Assembly (NCBI GenBank): GCA_012845835.1
Contig: JABAKD010000021.1
Span: 1,439,185 to 1,503,184, forward strand
Reading direction: 5' to 3'
Length of the DNA stretch: 64,000 nt
Source of the DNA: Undaria pinnatifida
Taxonomy: Eukaryota; Sar; Phaeophyceae; Laminariales; Alariaceae
Shown: positions 31,222-42,664 of the stretch, piece after piece
How the letters are laid out: each line of letters begins with the position of its first letter
How positions within the stretch are numbered: the stretch's first letter is position 1
Translations under genes and position numbers: made by a program
Notes under the pieces: model-generated
The model's database searches: none
The model's input: the letters and a program-made list of their open reading frames with translations, nothing else
What the model was told of the DNA's origin: nothing

Positions 31222-32641
31222 AGTGGTGGACATCCGTGTTGTCGTGCCGTCCGCCATGCTGGCAGTACGTACGCGTATGACAATGGAAAGAGAGTGCGAA
31301 TACAAGGCAGCTACACGGATGGATGGATGGATGACGTGCGAGTTGACGTGAGGCCTTCACATCTCACGTTTCACTATGGAGTCTGCTTCAGCTTGCTGCT
31401 GTCCAGACTGGGATAGTTTTCGTTTCGAAGTCACACTGCGGCCGATGGCGCCATAGTGCAGAGACGGAAAGCATACCCATCATGCGCGGCAACCACAACG
31501 GCGGGTAAACTGGCGCAGTGCTCCCCATACGCAGTCAAAAATGACCCCTTCAACAAGCTGCTTTATGTTGCAGATGTATGTGCTGGTTCTGTTGCCTCGA
31601 CAGAAAAAAACTGGGATATCGTGGAAGAGAACCAAAAGTACTCAATCGTGCTGCGGTCTTGCTCGTCTGTGCTTTTCCGCGCGATATTATGATACGGTTT
31701 CCAACCAAGCTCCTTGTAACGGACACCAATCTAGGCCCCGGGTCGATCGCGCTAGTACCTGCGTGTCGGAGATTCTACCGGCTAGCGGCAGGAGGAACTG
31801 CGAAACAGAAAGGAACGAGGGGGGTCTCCGGTGTTTTATTGGTTTTCTTTGTCGAGTTCCTTTTTTTTGCTTGCGGTCTACACAGCATAGAAGCTCGCAC
31901 GAACTCTCTCGTCACACCTGCGACAGCAGTGTGATTATAGTGTGGGGCTTTTCCCCCCTTCTTCTATGTTCGTGCTTGTTGTTCGGTTTTCCCCCTTTTT
32001 TTTTCCCCCACAGCCATCCCACGGCCGAGGGTGAACTTTTTCGGCGAGCCATTTCTGACCGGTTGGACCCCTAAGTTAAGGTGTAAAACGATGGGTTGGT
32101 ATTGTAATTTTGCGAGTGCATTCTGTTTGTATTGGACTATCACACAAGATGCCTCGGCCGTGCTGCGCAAACGAGTGTCTTCGAAGCCAATGTTTCGGTT
32201 GATATGTTGAGCTTTTCCTGTTGGGGGCTCCGAAACCTTCGTCTGCACCCGTAGAGTGGGATGACTCCCGATCAACCACGGAGCTCCGCGTACGATGTGA
32301 TTGGGCGATAAACGCCGCCATCGACCAGTTGGTTACGTTGAGCCTACTCAACACGGCAAAACAGGCCTCAGTTTTTCGCTGAGGCGCACGGTGCTTGGTC
32401 CTAGTGTTTTCAGCTTAATTAAGCGGTGTTGAGGAAGTGTTGGTACCTCCCCGGCGTTTGCGGTTGGGGTCTTCCCGCTCTGGAATGTCCCCAAGCCCTT
32501 TGTGGTTGCATTGCCTGCGATGTAGTTTAAGGTTATCTTCAGTCCTGTTTCGGAACCCAGGGACTGCGCGACTTGTTTTGTTCAGGTTTGGTGTTTTCAG
32601 CAGTCCACGAGAAGAGGGTCAGCGGGCAGTAGCAGGGGAAT
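31222..32641. other. No gene seen downstream of Ub-RING
   Basis: Several frames (31456-31692, 31541-32074) are open but have no recognisable domain. A frame antisense to the Ub-RING exon is a shadow. A T/C-rich stretch lies at 31945-32010. Confidence 0.3.
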
Positions 32642-32900
32642 CGTTTTACGGTAGCCCCCAACTTTTCTTGAACGACATACATCTCGCCGGTCTTCAAACC
32701 CGCTTCCGGCCGTATTTCCTGAACGACGGTGCCCCTTGCCACCCCGACGTCATCGTTCGATAGTACTAGTGTGGTCCTTTGGCAAGCGAGAAAATTTGTG
32801 AAGATTATATGTTTTGTAGCGTCATTCCTCGTGTCGAGCAGCTATTAAACGCTAGTTAAAGAATGTCTTTGGTTTTTTTGGGGGGGTTATCGGAGAATCA
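32642..32900 (-). mobile_element. MITE-1, copy 2
   Basis: Right-end TIR TTTTACGGTAGCCCCC at 32645 and left-end TIR GATTCTCCGATAACCCCCCC reading leftward from 32900. Internal words GATGACGTCGGGGTGGCAAG and GGGCACCGTCGTTCAGGAAA are shared with the 57127 copy, forming one subfamily distinct from the 7616 and 47486 copies. Confidence 0.8.
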
Positions 32901-33528
32901 CACAGGGATAGGATAGTGCTATGCCTATTGCGGGTGACTCTGCACTTTGTGATCTCTCAAGAGGTTCGGAGGCAAGTGAACACTGACATGGGTGCGCCAC
33001 GGTTTGGCCAAAGTATCATGATCTTCCAACTACCGTATGCACTACCCGTTGTCGAGGGAATGCCCTTTTTTTTTTCGGCTATGTTTGTGGTCGTTCATGC
33101 TAGCTAGGTGATGGATATAGGCTAACCCCTTTGAACTCGACTTAATTATAGCGACCTAAGTGATGGGAAAGTTAGTCGCGTTATTAGACACTCGCTCTTG
33201 CTCCGACAAAGTTTCTGGGAGGGGCATTTTGAGCCCCTAGTGTGAAGCGGCTGAGAAAGGTCAAGTACAACCTTGTCTTAAGCATGGATTGGGATTCGAA
33301 ACCTAACGTTCACCGCCGGCAGAAGGTTGGTCGTCCGTGCAATCGTCGAGCGAAGGGGCTGGATTGGTACCCGAGGCAGCATGAGACCGTTTTCAGTTGA
33401 GTCTTGGAAACCTACGTACCAGTATGAGTCTGATGCTCAAGGATAAACGCTGGCTTCCGATTTCGTTTTATTTTGCGGGAGTGAACGACTTTCATCAGCT
33501 ATGGCGTGTACCAATATACATACAATAG
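32901..33528. other. No gene seen
   Basis: No recognisable features on either strand. Confidence 0.4.
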
Positions 33529-33672
33529 CGGCTACGGTTTAAGAGAGGGTCGGTACAAGCCAATTTCTCTCTTAAACCCGGCTTTCTCTTATACCGTCTC
33601 GGCTATGGTATAAGAGAATGTTCTCTTAAAATGATATACGATTTAAGAGAATATTCTCTTATACCGTAGCCA
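33529..33672. mobile_element. MITE-3, copy 1
   Basis: Terminal inverted repeats GGCTACGGT(T/A)TAAGAGA at both ends of a ~144-bp element. Inside, TAAGAGA and its complement TCTCTTA recur about eight times, so the element folds into several stems. A relative lies at 34262-34402. Confidence 0.75.
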
Positions 33673-34261
33673 AATCCAAAGCGCGCCAGAGAGAGACGCT
33701 CTTGTCCGAACTATGTGGCGTAGGAGGTCGTAGAGAGTGTATCATTCAATGTCGCGTAACGCAGCAAGCGTTACCACGTCGGGCTATCTCCAAACACCGC
33801 TCATTCTCTTGGTTGGCGAGCACGTGGACCCAAGTACGTGGTGCGCTTTTGGTGGATCTGCGCTTGGAAAATAAATCATCGTCGTGTCATGCGATGCACA
33901 TTTTGCACGTGGACACGCAAAGTCGGTACAGTAGTGGTTTAGTTGTTTTATAGGTGTGTTTCATGCTCGCACCTCTTCTAGAAGGACAACACGAGGCTAC
34001 GAATGCACCAGCACTCAAGAAAGACGCACCCGTTTACACACTGCACCCCTTCCTCCCACCGTACCCTCAACACAACACCCTCAACCTCTCATCCCATCGA
34101 TTTAAACCCCCGACAAAACACGAGTCAACGAAAAAAAAAAACCTTCACATTATCAAGACATCACTCGCCCTACAAATAACACAAACCCAAGAAACTAACG
34201 CTACCCTCGCGACCTGTCAGCCTGAACACAATCTGTGTGTGTGATGTGTGTGTCCACGTGG
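33673..34261. other. No confident gene
   Basis: Plus frames at 33702-33953 and 33954-34244 are open but lack ATG starts in good position and any known motif. Confidence 0.3.
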
Positions 34262-34402
34262 TTTCCAGATGGTTCGATTTAAGAGAAAATCTCGGAAGCA
34301 ATATGAATTCTCTCTTAAATCGATTTTGATTGGTACAACAAGCCAATTCCTCTCTCTTAAATCCGTACTTTCTCTTAAGAAAGTTATCTTGAACCGTAGC
34401 CC
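34262..34402 (-). mobile_element. MITE-3, copy 2 (diverged)
   Basis: The reverse complement begins GGGGCTACGGTTCAAGATAA and carries GGATTTAAGAGAGAGGAATT, then GGCTTGTTGTACCAATC, matching copy 1. The outer left end (CGATTTAAGAGAAAAT) has lost the CTACGG part. Confidence 0.6.
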
Positions 34403-35039
34403 CTACTGTATATACACGTGTACCGCTGTTCTGGCTTGTTTCATTTTGCTCCCTGGATTGTTCTTCCTTTCAGAATAATGAGTAGAGCTTCTCCTGTTAC
34501 CACGGGCTTGATTATGCGACTTATCGAGAGAGCGATGAAGATGGCGGCAATCATTCTGTCTCATCCAATTACCATGGGAACTACTTGAAGGCACGAAATA
34601 TACAAACACACAGCTAACTACTTTAGGACAGACCCCACGTGTATTCTGGGGAAAACGACTGGGCCTTTGTGTGGGATGTATGTCTCAGCTATTAAGAGGG
34701 TTACAAGTACTCCAACAGATGCTGCACGCAGGGCACAACCGGGATCCTGCAATCAACACGCCAGTTAATGCTCCCATTCGCATGACGGGATCTATCTGGT
34801 AACTCACCCAGCAGGGCAACACGGGTCGCGAGTAGTCATGCTTGTCGGTCCGTTTGGTAAAGTAGCCACGTGCTACAGTCCAAGAGGTATTATGGCAAGA
34901 CCTTAGAAACCAAGACCCACGATCAGGATCAAAGCCTGCACATGACCCTTTTTTCACTATCAGGATTACTTCTTTTGTCCGAATTCGAACATCTAGGCAA
35001 CACAAATTTCTGACGAGCGGAAGTTACCCGTTAATAAAG
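34403..35039. other. No gene seen; family J tail remnant at 34480-34530
   Basis: CTTCTCCTGTTACCACGGGC, TTGATTATGCGACTTA resembles the 3' end of family J without the AAC tail. The rest is unremarkable. Confidence 0.35.
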
Positions 35040-35768
35040 ACCGGCCGATGGTTTCGACGAGTAGAGGAAGGGGGGAAGGGGGCAAGAGGAGGGAAGGGGG
35101 GCCATCATCGTCTTGAAATTTGTGGGCCTTCCAATGGCCGTCACAAGATAGCGTAAGACCGCCCTGGCTTCTTCGCCATGTTGCGTTCTCTCCCCAGTGC
35201 CATTGATGATGCACTTGATACCCTCTATGAGCTCAGTGCCGTCTTTAGTCAGTTCCTAGGGTCTGATTTTTTTCTTTCTCTTTTGCTTTCCTTGCTTCCT
35301 CTTCTTGTCTTGTCCCTCCTTGCTTTTCTTGTCTTTTTCTCTTTCCTTCTTTTTTCGTTTTTTCGCTTCCTTGTCTTTTCTTTCCCTTCCTTTGTCTTCT
35401 TTTTTCTCTTTGTTTCACTTTTCCAATTGACTTGCGTCTGTCGCGCGTATGCATAGTGATAGGTACTACGTGCAATATACACATGGTAGTCTTTCTTGGG
35501 TGGCAAGCGGTACATGAAGTCGGTTTTTCCAGGCGCGAGTAGTGAGACGTATGCACCAGTATGGACCCGGCACATCGTAGGCTGACTCCCGATTTCACTT
35601 TTACGTGTTTCTGGTGGAGGAATGAATTGCGTCAGCTGTGATATATGCGTATACTACCTTGGGTTGTGTGTGTTTTTCCCTGGGGTATTCCTCAGCTCCA
35701 AAGTGACTGGAGCCTGTCCTGTGACCACGGACTTGGTTATGCGAGTTAAAGTGAGAACAAAACCGACC
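35040..35768 (+). mobile_element. Family J retroposon, copy 6 (plus strand)
   Basis: In sense orientation: GATGGTTTCGACGAG, a purine-rich tract, AAGATAGCGTAAGACCGCCC, GCCATGTTGCGTTCTCTCCC, a pyrimidine tract (35265-35425), GACTTGCGTCTGTCGCGC, ACTCCCGATTTCACTTTTA, GGTATTCCTCAGCTCCAAAG, TGTGACCACGGACTTGG and GTGAGAACAAAAC at the 3' end. The (AAC)n tail is short here. Confidence 0.65.
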
Positions 35769-36756
35769 TACCCGCGGTACTCTTGGTGCAAGTGCAAAAC
35801 TGTTTGTTCAATCTGCCAAGGCCACGTGGTTGCTCGTCTGGTTAGTCCTCCGCTCCTTTCGGAGGCCAAGGCATGGGTGCTTCAATGAAAGCACTACTAA
35901 TCGTTAGGGCGTTAGGCTTTACACGCATTCTTTTGCGCGTGTGGAGCTCCCTGACCTAAATCGATCGGAGCGCCATCATCCTTGCTTTACAATCGTGATG
36001 CTTTGCACACTTGGGCCACGGTCTTGTCCATGGGGTTGCCGGGTGGGGTAAAGCGCTGCGCTCAAGGACGGCGCCTCAGAAACCAGATGACGCCCCTCTG
36101 CACCGTAGCGTTTTTCCAGTTTAGCATGAGGACTAGAGGACTGGGCGCGTGCTACACTATAGACGGGGAGCCTTTATTTTCGGCAAGAAAACTCTCTGCA
36201 TGACGGGTCTCCTCAAGATGAAAATCGTCTAAATGTTAGCCCTGTTTAGGATACTTTTGGTTTACATAGCTACAGTAGTAGGTCTGCCTTAGGTCGGGGT
36301 GAGGTATGGAACACCTCAAGTCGAGAGCTCCCGAGGAGAAAAAAAACGATTCGCCTTTCTACCGCGCGCCATGTGGCGCTTCTCAAAGGACACGAATGTC
36401 CACGGCTACGGTAGGCGGGGAGTGTCCCATTATCACCACCGGGTTTAGCACCACTCGCCGCACGAGTGACTGTTTCCTTCACGGACCAAGGTGCTTTTTA
36501 TGGCGCAGCGTATGCAGCTTACCGTTACATTGCGTACTCATATCGCGACCGTCAGCGCCTCGCGAGAACTTAGCACCTGCGAAGGAATAGGGGGCGAGTC
36601 ACACGAAGGACTGAATCAATTAAAGTATACGATACCCCCGCCGTCTCCAAAAATGCCACCGACTTTCTACAACGAACGTCTCATGGCTGCTGTGCCCGAG
36701 GAATGATGCTGACGAAAAATATGTTTTGACGTATTTTCTTGCTTGCAGAACGACTA
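35769..36756. other. No gene seen; one MITE-5-like end at 36400-36480
   Basis: CACGGCTACGGTAGGCGGGG followed by CACTCG.CGCACGAGTG resembles the left end of the MITE at 44282. No right end was found. Frames in the area are short. Confidence 0.35.
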
Positions 36757-36876
36757 CCGAACAACGACATTTTGGGTTGAAAGGGGCACTGTATTTCAGG
36801 AGGTACGGCCGGGAGCCAGTTTTGTCAAACTGGCGATTTCAATAAAGAAACGTTGGGGGGAGGACTAGGAAGACCG
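36757..36876 (+). mobile_element. MITE-1, 3' half
   Basis: TACCGAACAACGAC, GGGGCACTGTATTTCAGGAG, GTACGGCCGGGAGCCAGTTT, AATAAAGAAACGTTGGGGGG and a broken end GACTAGGAAGACCGTAG. It corresponds to the second half of the 7616 and 57127 copies. The left end is missing. Confidence 0.65.
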
Positions 36877-37263
36877 TAGGACGACTCCCAGCCACTGCGA
36901 AAAGGGAAAAAAAGGTGTACCTCCTCCCGTAGACTGGGTCAGGAGCTCCAGAAAATGTAGGCGGTAATCATACTATTCATGCTTACAAGTGGACACCGCG
37001 GCATGTGGCAGAAGAGCGAAATGAACTCCTACGTAGCCCAACCGCGCTTAATGTTTACGCGTCGCGAGATGAGTTTAGGTCTTCTTGCAGAGAATACTGG
37101 GCCAAAACGTTCAAATTCCCCAGTGCAACCGAGGCCGACGCTACGGTTGTGCTCTGCTATTTTCAGTCACGGTCATATACGTTCATTCATCAGCGGCTCA
37201 GAACCACTGGCATCTAGCAGCCACCGCTTTTGTATATACTACATCCAACTTGCCACGGGTCGA

Positions 37264-37724
37264 GCCATCCCACGGTACGGATGAGGCAGAAAGTCCCTGA
37301 GCTCCTCACTTGAGGAACTCAATATCTCACCCGACAAATGACTTGGAAGGCGTTCGTTCGCAAAACCCGACTAAGCTTCTACGCCTTAGTCCAAAAATGT
37401 CATGTACTCGTGAAAATTACTTAATTAACCGGGAGTTCCTCACGTGAGGATCTCAATCTCCCAGGGACTTTTTAGCGCTGAAAGTGCAACCCCTACGAGT
37501 CAATGAAGTAATTTCACGAGTAAAAAACATTTTTGGACTTTGGCTGAAAGTGCAACCCCTACGAGTCAATGAAGTAATTCCACGAGTAAAAAACATTTTT
37601 GGACTAAGGCGTAGAAGCTTATTCGGGTTTTGCGAACGAACGATTTGTCGAGTGAGATATTGAGTTCCTCATGTGAGGAGCTCAGGGACTTTCTAATGCA
37701 CCCTCACCGTACCGTGGGATGGCT
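37264..37724. mobile_element. MITE-6: fold-back element with ~150-bp arms
   Basis: Both ends start AGCCATCCCACGGTACGG and remain inverted repeats for about 150 bp (37264-37425 against 37565-37724), through AAAGTCCCTGAGCTCCTCAC, TTCGTTCGCAAAACCCGA and TAAGCTTCTACGCCTTAGTC. The centre holds a 64-bp tandem duplication (37478-37541, 37542-37604) starting GCTGAAAGTGCAACCCC. Parts match the MITE at 46541. Confidence 0.8.
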
Positions 37725-38570
37725 ACTACTACCGTTGGATGACTCCTTGCCTCGTGAGTAACATAAAATTGACATATCTCATAACTGGGGGTGGGCCCCT
37801 TAGGGCACCCGCCACGATCGAGTACCCGCAAAACGTCGAAGGCCGTGCCCTACCCTCTACCCGCCGCTTATTCCCATTTTGGCGGGTACCCGGAATATTT
37901 TCGATGGATGTTCTTGTTTGAGTCGCACGACGAGTGGTGATTTGGTGATGCAGTGGAGAATCCACCCCAGGCTGATCTCGCATTCTAGTGTATATACAAC
38001 ATCCTTGTGGAGGCGTTACTATTATTGGGGGCCCAGATGTGAGATGTGGTAAAAATGGATAAAATTAAGACGGGGGCTCGTGTTATTACTAGGGGGCTGG
38101 TTTTTCTAAACAGTGTTGTACAAACACGGGGACGCTGGTCAACGACTCCCCCCCAAGGAAGACTCTAGAATTTACTGTACACATACGGGGACGCTAATCC
38201 GCGATCCCCCTCCCATGGAAGACTGTAGCACGTACCTGGTGTGCGATGGAAGCACAGTGTTGTTTTTATGATAATGTATGTATTGATTACACCAGTGAAA
38301 CTCAGCAACAAATCATCAGAAGAATTGCCCACGGCGTACGGCAGTATACGGATGCGCGAAAACAAACGGCCGCCCACACATCTGCCTCTGTGGTCAGAAG
38401 GAATGCGGGGCCAGTAGCGCTGTACACCCGACCATATATATGCGCTCGCAGGAGCGAAAATACTTAGCACAAGACGGTTTGATATTACGTGTGGCCTTCC
38501 CAATTCTATCCACGACGAGCATGTTAGGTACCATGACCCACAACCGCAGACCATAGAGATACCGTTGCCC
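37725..38570. other. No gene; small direct repeat at 38110-38235
   Basis: Two ~60-bp copies share ACGGGGACGCT, AA.C.CGA..CCCCC, GGAAGACT.TAG. The sequence TGGCGGGTACCCGG lies at 37878-37891. No coding frame. Confidence 0.4.
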
Positions 38571-38705
38571 CGCTGCTGCTACTACCACAGCTGCTATTGC
38601 TACTACCGTCGCTACAAACAGAAACTAACTACTACTGCTACTACTGCTACTAGTGATACTACTACTACTACTCTACTACTCCCACTACTACACCACGCCT
38701 GCTAC
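38571..38705. repeat. Imperfect (CTA)/(CTG)-type trinucleotide region
   Basis: CTACTAC and CTGCTAC words fill about 130 bp with scattered interruptions. It looks like an aged trinucleotide microsatellite. Confidence 0.8.
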
Positions 38706-38824
38706 TTCCATTACTGCTGAGCTGTTAATGAGAAGAGCAAGGGCCTAACCAGGACGTGGAGGTCGATAATGGCCTCGGGAACACGTGAATACACTTTCTA
38801 GAGATATTGCGCGGAAGAATAATG

Positions 38825-38998
38825 AACCGGGGGTCCGCCAAACGAGCGGGATACCCTAACGCCCGCGGGTACACCGCTCCCCGTGTACCCGTGGCGTCAT
38901 TACCCGCTGGGTCCAAATACCGGCGGGTATTTACGTCGGACCCCACCCGTTGAACGAGTAGGGGCCGACCGGGTATACCCGCCGGGTACCCAGGCAAG
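38825..38998. repeat. Cluster of CGGGTA / TACCCG motifs
   Basis: About nine CGGGTA or TACCCG words in ~170 bp, some arranged as palindromes (GCCCGCGGGTAC; CGGGTATACCCG). They are irregularly spaced and there is no open frame of note. Similar words recur singly near 37850-37890. Confidence 0.5.
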
Positions 38999-39769
38999 AG
39001 GAAAGGGGCCAACCTCCAACTCATAAGCCCCGACTTTTTCCGACATGTATACGAACCCGACCTAAGGTCATCATTTCTAGGGGAGGATCATTTCGTAACG
39101 AGCGCGGTACACAATATCTTGGATCAGGGTAGGGAGAAAGGTGCAGTTTGGCAGCTCTGCGCCGTTAACGCCTTTCGGCTGACTTTCGCCGAGTCACGTT
39201 GGGATTCGCCTGTCATCTGAACGTGAGACCTTCTTCTTCAGGCTAAGGGCATTTCGCGCGTAGAGTGATTGTACTTAGTGCCGTTTCCAGAGGCGCGTGC
39301 CACGATATAGAGAAGTCTAGCACTCTTGGGCTAACCCATTTTCTGAACGTTGAGACTCCTCTAACACCAAGTTGTCGGAATTGCCCTTTTTACTGCAATA
39401 CCAGGAAACTATATTAAAACCATTTTTTGTGCGCCGATTCCCCCTACGCGAGAGGGGTGTGCAGCAGAAGTTTCTGAGCTCCTACTGTAACATGAGGAGC
39501 TCAATATCCCACCCGACCCGCGACTCCGAAGAAGACAACTCGTTCGCGCAACCCGATCAGCAGTTAGTTACTATGCGGTAGTCCTAGCATACACACTCGC
39601 ATAATTACCGCACTGACCGATATTTCTACAATGGTTGAGGTGGGCTCAACCGGCCCGGAGCGTTTGACCCAACAAGGGCAACCCCCACCTCCCGACCTTG
39701 GGATGACTGACAGCCAGCCCATTGCTCTGCTCATCGGGACCGCACTGCCGGCGTGTTCAAAAAGTGCTC
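38999..39769. other. No gene; MITE-4-like remnant near 39440-39590
   Basis: GTGCAGCAGAAGTTTCTGAG, CTC.TACTG.AACATGAGGAG, ACTCGTTCGCGCAACCCGA resembles the left part of the 46541 and 47005 elements. Ends are not clear. Confidence 0.4.
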
Positions 39770-40067
39770 ACGTGCAACGTTAGAGGGACTACACGTGTAC
39801 GATTTGCCTTTTTTGAGGTTCCTCAATTCGGGAGCTAGCTTAACATCTTTTCCCCCCCCCCCAGAAAAACTGATTCGGAGAAAAAACGCAACAACTGGAC
39901 CGTATGGGATGAAAAATCCCATGGCGTGGGTTATACGACGAGGAGAAACATTGCCGAAAAATAAAAGGATTTTTTTTTCCCCCGACGATTTTGGGTTAAG
40001 GAGCCCCGCCATTCAGAAACCATTTTCGCCAAAAAAAGGTATACCTCTAGATATCGTAGCACGCGTC
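39770..40067 (+). mobile_element. MITE-2, copy 1
   Basis: The right half has the family signature GACGATTTTGGGTTAAGGAG, CCCCGCCATTCAGAAACCAT and the right TIR CGTAGCACGCGTC. The left half carries TTTTTTGAGGTTCCTCAATT, CGGGAGCT and CCCATGG. The left TIR is worn. Confidence 0.7.
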
Positions 40068-40242
40068 GAAAAATGTTTTTGGTTAAGGCGTAGGGCTCCA
40101 TTAAGTAGTGAGCTCCAGAAAACAAACGGTACATACATACGCTCTACCGCAGCATGCGCCTAGAACTCGTTGGCCTTTTATATTGCATGGCCATGTCCCC
40201 TGTCTTGTGTTTGCGATGCGTGTCTCTTTCTCTCTCTCGCAG

Positions 40243-40391
40243 TTGGTGACCTCGGCCACAGCGAGTTTGCCTTTGCCCTACATCACGAGGCATTGGCGCG
40301 GACACTGGGGACGCTGGTGGATGTCGGGACGCACGTGTGGAAAAAAACGTTTCAATTTGAAGAACACACCCAGCTACACTCTTCCAGCGCG
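40243..40391 (+). CDS. Candidate internal exon, unknown protein
   Basis: 149 bp behind an exceptionally pyrimidine-rich acceptor (GTCTCTTTCTCTCTCTCGCAG) and before GCG|GTAAAG. It encodes 49 residues starting GDLGHSEFAFALHHEALA, rich in His, Leu, Thr and Glu, with no stop. The acceptor side is related to family E (GCATGACCACATCAC.., GTGTCTCTTTCG), which weakens the case. No family recognised. Confidence 0.3.
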
Positions 40392-42393
40392 GTAAAGGGG
40401 TTACGGTGCGCTTGGTCGATCGATTTGTCCACTAATCGACCAGGAGGATCCCTCTGAACCCGAGGAGCGTCACCGAGTTATTATTTGCACATCACACGAC
40501 CACACGACCGCCATCTTATTCTCAATTCTCGGCAGATACGCATGATTTCCTAGGCGTGGGCGAGAAACGTTTGGGAGGCATTTCTCCTTGTCGCTGTGTA
40601 GGTAATTAAAGCAAGAACAAAACTAGGCTTCTAAGCCGCACGTTCGTTAATTCGGAGGACAAGTGTTGTTAGGACGTGTAATATGTCAACACACTCTCGT
40701 GCGCGAAAAAAACGTTGTCTAGCCATCGACACGCGCTTTGATTGTCTATGTTCGGGCGTATGCTCGTGCATTCTTCGATAATATAGCAATATTTTAGGCG
40801 CCAATAGATACACGCTTTGGGCCGTGTGCGTTTCGATCGCTGACACAAACCTCGCCATTGACAGTGCGTACGCCAATTTAAAGGCACCCGCTGGCAAGCC
40901 TACTGTACACAGGCGGCGTGAACCAGGTGTGAAGGCTACGGGGTTGCGGGAAAGGTTACGGGACTACGGGAAAATACCCGTGACAAAGCCAGCCGTACGG
41001 ATCACTGAAAAGCTCGCCGTACTATGACGAGCAGGAGCTACAGCGACACAGAAAGCATTCAAAGCATTTACTGTGTTTTGTAACGAGGCGTTGCCCCCCC
41101 CCTCCGAGTCTTTCAAAGGCAGGGTGTGATATGGTGGTACCGAGATGTTTTATTCGGTGTTCCCGGGGAGGTTAGAGGAAGCTGACGTTCCGATTTTCTT
41201 GCCCTAGCCGCGAAAACCACACCTAGGCTGGCTGTTCGCTGATGATAAGCCTCCTACGCAAGCAGGTTGGCCCTCAAACCGAGCCTCCGTAGTACTGTGA
41301 TCGCACATCGTGTATACCAGCCTTCTCGCCCACCTGCTCTGCACCGTGCTAGTCAAACCTGGGTGTAACGCGATTCATCTCTTATTATGCTCTGTGCTGT
41401 GATAAACACGTCCACAATCGTGTTTCTGCTGCTCACGTTGCCGCCTCACCAACCGGGCAAAGGCATGCCCGAAGATTTTCGTACGAGGGAAGGGATGCTA
41501 TTCTGTGTGTGGGCGTGGTGCTCTACGCAGGTTCTGGCTATCTCCCCAACAAAGTCTTTTCGGGGCTATCTCCCACTACGACAAGCTTTTACCACCGTGT
41601 ACCCGTGCCATGGGCGAGCCCAGGGTGCTTGTTTTTGGCTGGGCGTGGTTGGTTTGCGGTCGGGCGCGTGCCTATCTTGGCAGGTAAGAGGTTCATGCGC
41701 ACCTGGCCTCATAGATCGCCCTGGAACCTGGCAGGCGGTGTGCGAGATATGAGCGTTTCTTGCCAAAGACGTTCAACACAGACGTTTCGTACACATAAAA
41801 CAAGAAACGTTCATCACCCCTTAACTATACCCCAGCAACGAGCATATGTACAAACTACATGGAGTAGCGACCACGCCGTGTTTCAGTTTAGGCAGCAGGG
41901 ATTCTTCATGCTCCTCGGCAAGGTATTTCGTTCACTCAAGTCCGGAGGGAGCCTACGTTCGGGGACGTGGAATTTAGGGCCGTGTTTTTCACTCGTCGCG
42001 CCAGTCGCTACCTACGATTGATTATGTGCCTTTTGGTTTCACCAACAGCATCGGGGCTGTCAGCCGTGGAACCGCCTGCTACGCTGCGCAAAAATTACCA
42101 GGAGAATGCTCAAGCCCGTTGCTTTGCCCAGGTACCGAGTCGCGCGCGCGAGTGACCTCAACGTGGGGTATAGAAATAAACAGCAGTGCAATTCTGAGTC
42201 ATGCCACGATAGACGTGCTGCGGATTTTTCCGGGCTCCTAACCTGAGATCCATATCTCACCAGAAATTTCACCCCCCGAAGGCATTCGCATGCCCAATCC
42301 GGGCAACACTTTGTTATTAGTATGCGCTATACAGCAGTCCCAAAACGAACATACTCGAAACAATATGAGAGCAATCGGTACTTCACTTTAGGA
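40392..42393. other. No gene identified
   Basis: The plus frame 41509-42021 is open for 170 codons from an ATG and has mixed composition, but no domain is recognisable. A stretch at 40930-40985 repeats GGCTACGGGG, GGTTACGGGA, GACTACGGGA words. The rest is featureless. Confidence 0.3.
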
Positions 42394-42664
42394 GACGCAC
42401 GCTACGATAGAGGTATTAAGGTATACCTTTTTTTTGCGAAAATGTTTTCTGAATGACGGGGCTCCTTAACCTACTAATAACATAGGCGGAAATAGGTCAT
42501 TCGTTTTGCGTGATTCTCGTTGTGTACCGAGGTCAGATGGGATTCTCCTATCCGGTAGCAAGTTCTGTTTTTCTCCAAATCAAAAATCGGGGAGGAGATG
42601 TCTTAAGCTCCCAAATTGAGGACCCTCAGAAAAAATGTGGCGCACCTCTGTCCTAGCACGCGTC
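42394..42664 (-). mobile_element. MITE-2, copy 2
   Basis: Ends GACGCACGCTACGATAGAGG and, inverted, GACGCGTGCTAGGACAGAGG. The internal minus-strand signature is TTAAGGAGCCCCGTCATTCA. The flanking 4 bp, AGGA and GGGA, are similar but not identical. No coding sequence. Confidence 0.8.

Noticed and set aside
30676..31305. 209-codon frame antisense to the Ub-RING exon
   Set aside because: A shadow of a GC-rich coding exon; no motif, and the sense strand has conserved zinc ligands.
5535..35768. Conserved short peptide in family J (GVFLSS.VTGACPVTTDL) as a gene
   Set aside because: It is conserved because the DNA of the repeat is conserved. The frame is short, lies at the 3' end and is not bounded by a good start.
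41509..42021. 170-codon plus-strand frame with ATG
   Set aside because: No domain and no splice or promoter evidence. Its length is not exceptional for this base composition.
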